Source: Motiliproteus sp036960175 (lineage in GTDB: Bacteria; Pseudomonadota; Gammaproteobacteria; Pseudomonadales; Balneatricaceae). From it: a DNA stretch of 64,000 nucleotides. The DNA is taken from NCBI GenBank assembly GCA_036960175.1, contig JBALWH010000022.1, positions 1 to 64,000 on the forward strand, in the 5' to 3' direction. Position numbers and translations under genes: made by a program. A model generated the notes under the pieces. The model was not told the origin of the DNA. It did not search any database and worked only from the letters and a program-made list of their open reading frames with translations. Shown here one piece after another: positions 40,508 to 48,764 of this stretch (the first letter of the stretch is position 1; every line of letters starts with the position of its first letter).

Positions 40508-41862
40508 CGTTTGGACACTTCCTCGGATTGGTATTGACCTGAGATATGGGCACCGGGACTCTCAGCGAATGGTGAAATCATCAGCGGCGAAGAATCAACG
40601 ATCCCGGGCGATTTGAACACCGGAAACTGACGCTGCACCCAGCGCAGGGTTTCAATTGCAGGGCTGTTTAACAACACCTTCACCGCCGGGTATTTCCACA
40701 GCAGTTTGTCGACGCCGTCATTAGGTTCGTATTGGGTATCACCGATGCCATCGTCGTTCATATCCCAGCCTAGATAGTCGCTCCAGTAATTACCACGACC
40801 ATCTTTGGACCAGTCCTGTTGGCGATTGGAAACGTATTTAACCTGTTCTTTGTTGCGGCTAAAGGCATTGCCGGCAATGACGTTTTGTTCCGATCCAGCA
40901 GTGATATGGATGCCAAGGTCACTGTCACTGAAGGAGTTGTCAGTGATGTTGTTAAATACCGAGTTGTACATAAACAGGGCTTTGCCTTCGGCGCCGGCAA
41001 TAGCCCGGGAATTTTCTAGCAGATGCGGATTGCGCCCGGTCTGGACACCTTCTATTCGGTTGCCCTGGATGGTGGAGTAGGTGATGTAGTTCATCAACAG
41101 GCCGTAGTTCTGATCGTTGACCGAGCGATTGTTCTTTACGGTCAAGTATTTGGATTGCATCAACGCATAACCGGTACGAGTATTTTCAGTGTGGTTGTTG
41201 ATCACTTTGTTATGGTAGGAATACATGTAATGTACGCCGTAACGCAGATCATGCAGGTGATTTCCGTTGAGCTCATTGCCGTTGCTGGTATCGATATAGA
41301 TGCCGTCTCGGGTGTGCCAGACCTCGTTGTTTTTGACCAAGGCACCACCGACATTAAACAGGTGAATACCGTTGCCTCGGTCTTGGGAACGAGTGTTCAG
41401 ATCCCCTTCGATTTTATTGTTAAGGATTTTAATGTTTTGTGTGGCATCGACCCATATGCCTGACGCAGTTCCCTGAAAACGGTTGTTTTCTATTCTCGCA
41501 TTTTCGGCATCTCTGCCCACAAAAATTCCAGCGTCCAGATCAGTGAGGTCATCGCCCCAATTTTGAATTCTTATATCACGTACGGTGATGTTTTTTGCTT
41601 TAAGTATCAGCGCATTGTCAACGCCGTTGGCATCAATAATAACGCCGTTTTCGCCACTGATCGTTAAGGCCTTGTCGATGCTGAAATTACCCTGATAAAC
41701 ACCAGATTTGAGAATGATATGGTCGCCTTCCTGGGCTTGATCAAGTATTTCCTGTAACGATTGCTGAGGGTTGGCAACAATTTGTTCTGCATAGATTAGC
41801 TGGCTATAGCTTGAAGCTATCCAGCACAATATCAGACTGACAATGATTGCTTGCCGTTTCAT
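40504..41862 (-). CDS. nosD: NosD, periplasmic beta-helix copper-maturation protein
   Basis: A 452-aa exported protein with a signal peptide (LILCWIASSYSQLIYAEQ) and a right-handed parallel beta-helix built of repeated N-N and G-N turns (carbohydrate-binding/sugar-hydrolase repeat, CASH), clear from IENNRFQG to NVIAGNAFSRNKE. WSDYLGWDMNDDGIGDTQYE is the conserved C-terminal segment. In denitrifiers it takes copper from NosL and hands it to NosZ. It follows nosZ after a 168-bp spacer with a strong terminator, so nosDFYL may have its own promoter or rely on read-through. Confidence 0.93.
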   Translation of the reverse strand: MKRQAIIVSLILCWIASSYSQLIYAEQIVANPQQSLQEILDQAQEGDHIILKSGVYQGNFSIDKALTISGENGVIIDANGVDNALILKAKNITVRDIRIQNWGDDLTDLDAGIFVGRDAENARIENNRFQGTASGIWVDATQNIKILNNKIEGDLNTRSQDRGNGIHLFNVGGALVKNNEVWHTRDGIYIDTSNGNELNGNHLHDLRYGVHYMYSYHNKVINNHTENTRTGYALMQSKYLTVKNNRSVNDQNYGLLMNYITYSTIQGNRIEGVQTGRNPHLLENSRAIAGAEGKALFMYNSVFNNITDNSFSDSDLGIHITAGSEQNVIAGNAFSRNKEQVKYVSNRQQDWSKDGRGNYWSDYLGWDMNDDGIGDTQYEPNDGVDKLLWKYPAVKVLLNSPAIETLRWVQRQFPVFKSPGIVDSSPLMISPFAESPGAHISGQYQSEEVSKR

Positions 41863-41975
41863 ACCTGGTTTTCCGAGGAAAGGGTTTAAAAGCAGGTGCC
41901 ATAACTAAACACAATTAGGATATTACTCTAGTTGCTTCGGTCATAGGTTGATTTATCGCAGATTTTAACAGGACT

Positions 41976-42010
41976 AAAAAAAGGCGCCCTTAGCCTAAGT
42001 CAAGGGCGCC
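41976..42010 (-). terminator. Rho-independent terminator after nosZ
   Basis: On the minus strand, GGCGCCCTT and AAGGGCGCC form a perfect 9-bp stem around a 10-base loop, followed by TTTTTTT (plus-strand A-run 41976-41982). It lies 20 bp after the nosZ stop and sets nosZ apart from nosDFYL. Confidence 0.92.
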
Positions 42011-42030
42011 CTGATAAAGCAAATTAAGGC

Positions 42031-43944
42031 TTATGCCTCAACTAGCATACGACCGCGCATTTCCATGTGGAGTGCGTGGCAGAACCAGTTACAGTAGTAC
42101 CACTGCACACCTGGCTTATCGGCTATGAAGGTTATGGAGGCTGTCGCCTGTGGACCAATTTCCATCTGTACGCCATGGTTGGTCATACAGAAACCGTGGG
42201 TTACGTCTTCAATCCTATCTAGGTTGGTGATGACCATGGTCACCTCGTCACCTAGCTTGACATTAAATTCGTTCATACCGTAGTTAGGCGCTACAGAGGT
42301 CATGTAAACACGAACCTTTTTGCCTTCACGGATAACCTTATTGTCGGTTTCCAGAGTCACGCCGTCTTTCTTAGCCATAGCAACGGTGGTGGCAAAGAAG
42401 GGGTCGTCACGGGTCCAGATTTTTGCAGGCTTAACTTTGCTGCGGTGAACCATGATGCAGTCATGAGGCTCAGCATAGGTTGGGCCGTCATGGACCAGTT
42501 TCATCTCGTCGCCGGAAATATCGATCAACTGATCGTTTTCTGGATGCAGAGGGCCAACAGGAAGGAATCTATCTTTAGAGAACTTACACAAAGAGATCAG
42601 CCACTTACCATCGGCATCACGGGTTTCACCCATGGTGGTATGGTTGTGACCCGGCTGGTATTGAACGTCCAGCTTCTGTCTGATGTAGTTAACTTTCTTA
42701 CCCTGATAGGCTGCGATTGCATCGGCCAGATTCCACTTAACTAACTGACTGTCGATGAACACGGTGGTGAAACAGTTGCCGCGGCCATCGAAGGCGGTGT
42801 GCAAAGGTCCAAGTCCCAGTTCAGGCTCTGCTGCAACTACGTCACGAGGCTTGATCTTGTCATCGAACAGTTCGTCGAAACGGTGCATATCAAGAACAGT
42901 AACGGTGGGGGATAGTTTACCGTTGGCAATACAATAACGACCGTCAGGCGCTGTGTTCATGCCGTGTGGGCTCTTTGGTACAGGTACATAGCGAGTCAGC
43001 TTGGTGCCTTTGCGACCATTAAGTACAGGCACATCGTCGGCACCAGGCAGGGTGATGAAATCACCAGCCTTGATGGCCGCTTCGATACGCTCGATGTTAA
43101 AGATAACAACGTGGTCACGCTCGTTACGCATGGTGCCCGCGAGGTCGGTAGCATTCTCTGAGTTGTAGCAGGTAGAGAAGGCATACTTGCCGGTGTAATC
43201 TGCGTCGGTGTTATCCAGGTTGCCGTCAACGATGACCTGCCAGGCTACAGTCATGGTTTCCGCATCGATCGCGTTGAACATGGTGTAGTAGCCTTCAACG
43301 TCGTTCATGCTGGCCAAGCTGCCGTCGTTAGGGTGCGGAATACGGAATTCAGCGTTGCAGAACACGTACTTGGTGTGCGGTACTTTCTGAACACGCAGAC
43401 CATGAACGGCCTGTACGTTCGGAACGGTAACTATCTTGTCAGTCTTCATGATGTCGCAACGGATACGGGCAACACGGGAGTTACCTTTATCGTTAATGAA
43501 GACGTATTTACCGTCGTAGTGGCCGTCGGTCATACTCATGTGCGGATGGTGAGCGTCACCAACCAGCATTGGGTTATCACCGCCGCCGAGAATTTCTTTA
43601 GATTCGTTGGTCAGACCCCAGCCAGTTGCACAATCGAGGTTAAATACTGGAATACGCATCAATTCGCGCATGGAAGGAACGCCGAGGATGCGAACCTCAC
43701 CGGAATGGCCGCCACTCCAGAAACCGTAATATTCATCTAGTTCGCCCGGCCCAACGGAGCCTTTCGCTCCCTCGGATGCAGCGGCCGTACTAGAAAGCAG
43801 TGATGCACCCATGCCGGTACCAGCAGCGCCGACGAGCGCAGCAGAACCACCCAGGAACAAGCGACGGCTAAGCTTCACATGCTCACTTGCCTGTTCGTCT
43901 TCGGCATTGATAGCAGGCAGGTTTTTATCCTTTGGATCAATCAT
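42031..43944 (-). CDS. nosZ: Nitrous oxide reductase, clade I
   Basis: A 637-aa periplasmic copper enzyme that reduces N2O to N2. The twin-arginine signal is LSRRLFLGGSAALVGAAG, typical of TAT-dependent clade I. The beta-propeller contains CuZ histidines in DAHHPHMSMTDGHYDGKYVF and further His-bearing blades (KSPHGMN, YAEPHD). The C-terminal cupredoxin domain has the CuA site WYYCNWFCHALHMEM with Cys618, Cys622, His626 and Met629. GGAG stands about ten bases before ATG 43944. It is flanked by nosR and nosDFYL, the complete core set. Confidence 0.97.
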   Translation of the reverse strand: MIDPKDKNLPAINAEDEQASEHVKLSRRLFLGGSAALVGAAGTGMGASLLSSTAAASEGAKGSVGPGELDEYYGFWSGGHSGEVRILGVPSMRELMRIPVFNLDCATGWGLTNESKEILGGGDNPMLVGDAHHPHMSMTDGHYDGKYVFINDKGNSRVARIRCDIMKTDKIVTVPNVQAVHGLRVQKVPHTKYVFCNAEFRIPHPNDGSLASMNDVEGYYTMFNAIDAETMTVAWQVIVDGNLDNTDADYTGKYAFSTCYNSENATDLAGTMRNERDHVVIFNIERIEAAIKAGDFITLPGADDVPVLNGRKGTKLTRYVPVPKSPHGMNTAPDGRYCIANGKLSPTVTVLDMHRFDELFDDKIKPRDVVAAEPELGLGPLHTAFDGRGNCFTTVFIDSQLVKWNLADAIAAYQGKKVNYIRQKLDVQYQPGHNHTTMGETRDADGKWLISLCKFSKDRFLPVGPLHPENDQLIDISGDEMKLVHDGPTYAEPHDCIMVHRSKVKPAKIWTRDDPFFATTVAMAKKDGVTLETDNKVIREGKKVRVYMTSVAPNYGMNEFNVKLGDEVTMVITNLDRIEDVTHGFCMTNHGVQMEIGPQATASITFIADKPGVQWYYCNWFCHALHMEMRGRMLVEA

Positions 43945-44095
43945 TATTTATTTCTCCATTATTTGGGAAGAACACTTCTTTTTGTTTACTGCAATTTTCC
44001 TGACGATTGAATTTAGTATTCCTCCGTCCTTAAAATATAAAACAATCTTAGGAAGTTGCTATCGAGTAGCAGCCTCCAGGTGAATTTTCCGCTAT

Positions 44096-46234
44096 CTAGG
44101 CGTTGCTAAGCTGCACCGCAGGTATTTGATTTTTAGCCATCTTGGCTTGCTTGCGTTTTTTCTGTACCAGCGGAGGGCACTTATTGTCGTTGTAATAGCT
44201 CATCTGACAGTCTAGGCAGTAATGGCATTCGTTGGCGTTAATTTCGCCGTTCGGATGTATCGCCTGAATTTCACATTCGTTTGCGCAAATTTTGCAAGGC
44301 TGGCCGCATTCTTTGCGGCGTTTAAGCCAGTCGAATAAGCGTGCCTTGGACGGTATAGCCAGTGCTGCCCCGAGAGGACAAAAATAGCGGCAGTAGAATT
44401 TACGGTTCACCACTGAAATAAGTAGCAAGATACTGGCATAGAACACATAGCCCCATTCGCGCTGGAACTTCAGCATGATGGCTGTTTTGAAAGGCTCGAC
44501 CTCGGCATAGCGTTCGGCGTCGCCGATGGATTCTAGAGACACCGCGAATAGCGCGAGCAAAATGATATATTTCACCGCCCATAAACGTTCATGAAGACCG
44601 AAAGGGGGCTCATATTGTTTGATATTAAGCTTGCGTGCGACAACGTTAATCAGCTCTTGCAGGGCACCGAAAGGACAGAGCCAGCCGCAGAAAACTCCCC
44701 GGCCCCATAGCAATATCGACATGGCGACATAGCCCCAGAGGATAAAAATAACCGGGTCCAGCAGGAATAAACCCCAGTGGAAATCCCCCATCAAGGCATG
44801 GACAAAGGTGAATACATTAACCACCGATAACTGTCCTAGCGTGTACCAGCCGATAAATACAACGGTATAGATCAGGAATGCATGGCGCAGATTGTTGAGG
44901 AAGCGGGGGAAGCGAACCAGATAGTCCTGCATAAAGACAATGGCGGTCAGTAATAGCAGGCTGATGCTGAGGACGGTAATCTGGAAGCTCTTGTGCTTCC
45001 AGACAGATACCCATAGCGGCTCCATCTCTTCCTCTTCCATCACCGGAATAACAGGGCGGTCGATATATTCATCCAAAGTCAGATAGTCACCGTAGAAACT
45101 GGTGAATACGCTATCCAAAGCGCCGAATTGACGACGCACCAATAGTTCCAGCTGCCAGGGCGATCCATGGTCAAATTCATACTGGCTACGGATAATAAAT
45201 ATGGCGGTTTCAGAAAAGCGGGGATAGCCCTCGATCATGAAATCCTGGAATCGATAATAGTCGGTATCGTGGAAACTGATGGTCTTGTCATTTTGTTGTA
45301 GCTGCATGCGGTCAAAAATTCCGCCGCGCACAAAACCATTGCCTTTAAAGGAATAACGGCCGTTGCCGAATACGGCGATGGCATGGTCACCTTCGTTCAG
45401 TTCGCTTTGTAGCCAGGCGTATTGTTCTTCGCCAAGCAAGTTACGGCCGATGGTGGGGATATTGAGAGGGGCGTAGTAGAGCTCTATAAACAGATCGTCT
45501 TTCTTCTCTGGTGATGCGACATCGATATCTTCGGCCTCGGTACCTAGAAAGGCTGTATCGATCTGACCGCGATTCAGAATCAGTTTGCGGATGGAGCCGT
45601 CGCCTTCGAGTGACGCCCAATCTGCTTTCTTGTACACATCGGCTTTTATCGTAGAAAGGGGGATGATATCAGCGGCTTTGAGTCCCGGTAGGCCAAGTGC
45701 TATGCCGACCTTCCTACTAGCGCGCATGATGGTTTCGTTGACCACCATGACGGTAACGGTAGCACCGGAGATGGCGTCGACACTAATAACGCCTTCGGTC
45801 TTATTTGATGCCCCGACACGCACCCGATCGGTGACTTTCATATGATCGTACTGATCGACAAAATCGAACAGTTTATGTTCTGGAATTCCGACTAAAAGAA
45901 TGGGTTCGTGATGTTCTAATACGGCGCTATGAATGAATTCTCCGGAAGGCGTCATCATCACCAGTATATTAACGGGAGCGCCAGAGTAGGCTGGAATATC
46001 GACCACGTCCTGGGTTTCGAAGGCGTAGCCGATGATTTCCGCATTTTTGCTGATGGTCCATATCTCAGCCCCGTCTTCGGTAACGGCCTGCTTTGCGCTG
46101 ATATCGGCACCTTTGAAGGTCGCTTGTATGATCGGTAGAGCTGCTTTGGCTTCGCTGACATTTACAACGGCCCAGCTGTTAGTTGTTAGTAAAAGTGTAA
46201 TTACGCACAAGCAGTATTTTAAAAATCGGGTCAT
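44096..46234 (-). CDS. nosR: NosR, membrane flavoprotein supporting N2O reduction
   Basis: A 712-aa inner-membrane protein that feeds electrons to NosZ and is needed for nos expression. A signal peptide (CVITLLLTTNSWA) leads a periplasmic FMN-binding domain with SGATVTVMVVNE (about 155; the Thr binds FMN). Membrane helices follow (about 415-620), with CGWLCPFGALQEL and CRYFCPLGAALAIP. The cytoplasmic C-terminus has two 4Fe-4S motifs (CGQPCKICANEC and CHYCLDCQM...KCPP). An FNR/DNR-type site lies 100 bp upstream. Confidence 0.96.
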   Translation of the reverse strand: MTRFLKYCLCVITLLLTTNSWAVVNVSEAKAALPIIQATFKGADISAKQAVTEDGAEIWTISKNAEIIGYAFETQDVVDIPAYSGAPVNILVMMTPSGEFIHSAVLEHHEPILLVGIPEHKLFDFVDQYDHMKVTDRVRVGASNKTEGVISVDAISGATVTVMVVNETIMRASRKVGIALGLPGLKAADIIPLSTIKADVYKKADWASLEGDGSIRKLILNRGQIDTAFLGTEAEDIDVASPEKKDDLFIELYYAPLNIPTIGRNLLGEEQYAWLQSELNEGDHAIAVFGNGRYSFKGNGFVRGGIFDRMQLQQNDKTISFHDTDYYRFQDFMIEGYPRFSETAIFIIRSQYEFDHGSPWQLELLVRRQFGALDSVFTSFYGDYLTLDEYIDRPVIPVMEEEEMEPLWVSVWKHKSFQITVLSISLLLLTAIVFMQDYLVRFPRFLNNLRHAFLIYTVVFIGWYTLGQLSVVNVFTFVHALMGDFHWGLFLLDPVIFILWGYVAMSILLWGRGVFCGWLCPFGALQELINVVARKLNIKQYEPPFGLHERLWAVKYIILLALFAVSLESIGDAERYAEVEPFKTAIMLKFQREWGYVFYASILLLISVVNRKFYCRYFCPLGAALAIPSKARLFDWLKRRKECGQPCKICANECEIQAIHPNGEINANECHYCLDCQMSYYNDNKCPPLVQKKRKQAKMAKNQIPAVQLSNA

Positions 46235-46333
46235 TCAAGGGTACTCTGATCCAGGCGCCATTGCGGCAATGCAAAAAAAGGCTACTTCCTGGCTGCCTTC
46301 CGATTGAGTATACGCTCGGTTAGTCGTTGGCCT

Positions 46334-46347
46334 TTGATGTAGGTCAA
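46334..46347. promoter_or_regulatory. FNR/DNR-type box upstream of nosR
   Basis: TTGATGTAGGTCAA matches the FNR/DNR consensus TTGAT-N4-ATCAA at nine of ten positions. It lies 100 bp before the nosR start in the 350-bp divergent spacer, consistent with activation by low oxygen or nitric oxide. The rest of the spacer holds no gene. Confidence 0.7.
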
Positions 46348-46584
46348 GTTCGACCGCAGGGGATTCCTGAACATGAGAAAATCATTCGTTGGTAGTGAGC
46401 TGGATATCACAAAGTCGACGAATGTCACTGAAACCTTATATAAAACAAGGTATTTATTTGATGCGTTAGTTCCACTGCGAGAGCCTTCAATAGTATGTGC
46501 AGCTCTTTGGATGGCTTTTGAACTATGCTCATTTGAGATCTAATGGGTGCCTTTGAGTGATTTTTGTTAAGCAGCAGAGGGAAA

Positions 46585-47661
46585 ATGATGGCTGACGATC
46601 GACTGTTGAAGAGCGCTATTGTCGGTTGCCTGCTAGGTGGTGCCGCAGGGGATGCAATGGGGTTGCCGAGAGAGGGGTTATCTCCAGCCCGGGCTAGGAA
46701 GTTTTTCGGAAATCCTGATCGGCATCGATTATTGCCGGGCAAGGGTATGATCTCGGACGATACCGAACATGCCTGCTTTGTCGCTGCTGCATTGATTCGT
46801 TCTGATGGGGATCCTCAGCAGTTTGAGCGTTATTTGGCGCGCAGTCTGCGCTATTGGCTGTTATCTCTGACGCCTACGTTGGGAATGGCAACCTTGATAG
46901 CTTGCCTGAAACTCTGTCTCGGCTTTTCATCCAAACACAGCGGGGTTGATTCTGCCGGTAATGGGGCAGCCATGCGCAGTGCCATTTTGGGGGTGGTCTG
47001 GGGTGATGACCGTGATCAATTACGAGATTATGTTCGTCGCAGTACTTACATCACTCATCGCAATGATCGTGCCTATCAAGGGGCGCTAGTCGTAGCTGTT
47101 GCAGCTCACATCAGTGCGACCGAAAATCAGATAAGTGGTCACCTGTTACTTAGTCGCTTACGTCATGTGCTAGATGGTAAAGACTCTTATCATTTCATCA
47201 GCCTGATAGAGGAAGCGGTGGATTCCGCCAAAACCAAAGAGCGGGTTTCTAATTTGGCGCTGCGCTTGGGCTGTCACCGTGGTATCAGTGGTTATGTGGA
47301 GCACACCGTTCCTTGCGTTATACAGGTGTGGTTGCGCTACCCCGGTGACTTTGAAAAAGCATTGCAGGAAATTATTTCAGCAGGCGGGGATACTGATACC
47401 ACCGCTGCTATTCTGGGTGGCATTATGGGGGCGGGGGTTGGCAAAAACGCGATCCCAAAATCCTGGTTGGCAGGCATTGTCGATTGGCCTAGGGGGGTTG
47501 TCTGGATTGAACGCCTGGGTATTCAACTGGCGCGGGCAAAAAGCACCGGTAAACGTCAGTCGGTGCCGTCGTATCTATGGCCGTTGTTGCCGCTGCGTAA
47601 TCTGTTTTTATTGCTGCTGGTTCTTCTTCACGGCTTCAGGCGGTTATTGCCACCTTATTAG
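46585..47661 (+). CDS. ADP-ribosylglycohydrolase family protein with C-terminal membrane segment
   Basis: A 358-aa protein of the DraG/ARH family, which removes ADP-ribose from proteins or related molecules using two metals. Metal-ligand motifs are GGAAGDAMG near the start, GMISDDTEHA (about 57), NGAAMRSA (about 125) and GGDTDTTAAILGG (about 267). A short hydrophobic C-terminal tail (NLFLLLLVLLHGF) is unusual and may anchor it to the membrane. GAGGG before ATG 46585 supports this start. It is not linked to nitrogenase or draT here, so the target is open. Confidence 0.85.
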   Translation: MMADDRLLKSAIVGCLLGGAAGDAMGLPREGLSPARARKFFGNPDRHRLLPGKGMISDDTEHACFVAAALIRSDGDPQQFERYLARSLRYWLLSLTPTLGMATLIACLKLCLGFSSKHSGVDSAGNGAAMRSAILGVVWGDDRDQLRDYVRRSTYITHRNDRAYQGALVVAVAAHISATENQISGHLLLSRLRHVLDGKDSYHFISLIEEAVDSAKTKERVSNLALRLGCHRGISGYVEHTVPCVIQVWLRYPGDFEKALQEIISAGGDTDTTAAILGGIMGAGVGKNAIPKSWLAGIVDWPRGVVWIERLGIQLARAKSTGKRQSVPSYLWPLLPLRNLFLLLLVLLHGFRRLLPPY

Positions 47662-47744
47662 TTTTCAGCAGGAAATTACCCCGAACAACTTACTTGCTCG
47701 GTATATACTGAATATTGAAATGTGTACTTTCAGAGGACATCATT

Positions 47745-48227
47745 ATGAATGATAGGGAACTTGTTTACCTGCAAGACCATGAGCTGGATCCGGACTTACA
47801 CCCCTTCGAGCTGCATCCACAATTGCAGCAAGATACGATCTTATTGGGGCATTTTATTTTGTGTGATTTGTTGCTGATGAATGATGCCACTTATCCCTGG
47901 TTTATTATGGTTCCCCGGCGTTCTGATGTAGGCGAAATCTATCACCTGTCGGAGCAAGACCAGTCTCAGCTGATTAAAGAATCGAGTATTCTGTCTACCG
48001 GCCTTAATGATACTTACACCGCAGAAAAAATGAATGTGGCTGCTTTGGGTAACAAAGTAAGGCAGTTGCATATTCATCACGTGGTGCGCTTTTCCAATGA
48101 TCCTGCATGGCCAGAGCCGGTTTGGGGAAAAGTTCCTACACTCCCTTATAGCGCTGAACAGGTTGGCGAGGTCCGTAGTCGTGTTAATGGGCTGTTGAAA
48201 GACGAAGATGATTACGATCCAGTATGA
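47745..48227 (+). CDS. HIT-domain protein
   Basis: A 160-aa histidine-triad-superfamily protein, probably a nucleotide hydrolase or transferase. The conserved part includes ILCDLLLMNDATYPWFIMVPRR and the active-site strand RQLHIHHVVRF (about residues 104-114). There the usual HxHxH triad is shifted to HIHH, as in related proteobacterial HIT proteins with HVHVIAR. AGAGGACA lies before ATG 47745. It is transcribed in the same direction as the neighbouring ADP-ribosylglycohydrolase and fmdB genes. Confidence 0.85.
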   Translation: MNDRELVYLQDHELDPDLHPFELHPQLQQDTILLGHFILCDLLLMNDATYPWFIMVPRRSDVGEIYHLSEQDQSQLIKESSILSTGLNDTYTAEKMNVAALGNKVRQLHIHHVVRFSNDPAWPEPVWGKVPTLPYSAEQVGEVRSRVNGLLKDEDDYDPV

Positions 48228-48364
48228 GCATCCAGTTGCCGTTATATTCACCCTTATCCGTCCTGGAAAATCTTGCCCTGAGGTCGTAAACGGACTGTCG
48301 GGGCATGCCAAATAGAGGTATAATCGCCGGTTTTGTATCGATAGTTAAACGACCGGTTGACCTT

Positions 48365-48697
48365 ATGCCCATCTATGAATACCAATGCAATGATTGCGGA
48401 CACCAAATGGAAGCTCTGCAAAAGATCAGTGATGATGCTTTGAAAGATTGTCCTGCCTGCGAAAAGCCCGCATTGACCAAGTTGGTTTCTGCGCCAAGCT
48501 TTCGCCTATCAGGCACTGGCTGGTATGAAACTGATTTCAAAACCGGCAACAAGAAAAATCTTGCGGGTGATCAGCCCAAAGCAAAAGCTGCTGATAGTAA
48601 AACTGCTGATAGTAAAACTGCTAATAGTAAAACTGCTGATAGTAAAACTGCGGCTAGTGCTAGTAAAACTGCTAGTACAGCATCGGCATCTTCCTGA
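48365..48697 (+). CDS. FmdB-family zinc-ribbon protein with repeat tail
   Basis: A 110-aa protein. The N-terminal zinc ribbon MPIYEYQCNDCGHQMEALQK...DCPAC is typical of the FmdB/CxxC-CxxC family often found before aspS in Gammaproteobacteria. The C-terminal third is a low-complexity tail of ADSKT repeats encoded by a 15-bp tandem array (48590-48649), then Ser/Ala/Thr-rich. ATG at 48365 is the natural start of the ribbon. Its function is unknown; it is probably co-transcribed with aspS 67 bp downstream. Confidence 0.9.
   Translation: MPIYEYQCNDCGHQMEALQKISDDALKDCPACEKPALTKLVSAPSFRLSGTGWYETDFKTGNKKNLAGDQPKAKAADSKTADSKTANSKTADSKTAASASKTASTASASS
48590..48649 (+). repeat. 15-bp tandem repeat in the FmdB gene (4 copies)
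   Basis: GCTGATAGTAAAACT is repeated four times without gaps (third copy GCTAATAGTAAAACT), each encoding ADSKT or ANSKT. The in-frame unit length means that copy-number change alters tail length without breaking the frame. Confidence 0.95.
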
Positions 48698-48764
48698 TCA
48701 TCAGTAATTGAATTTCCCCATTTTGGGCCCAGCTTACGCTTTTATTCGGAAACAGGAACAGATT

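Noticed and set aside
41952..41965. TTGATTTATCGCAG as an FNR site before nosD
   Set aside because: The second half does not match ATCAA, so it fails the consensus.
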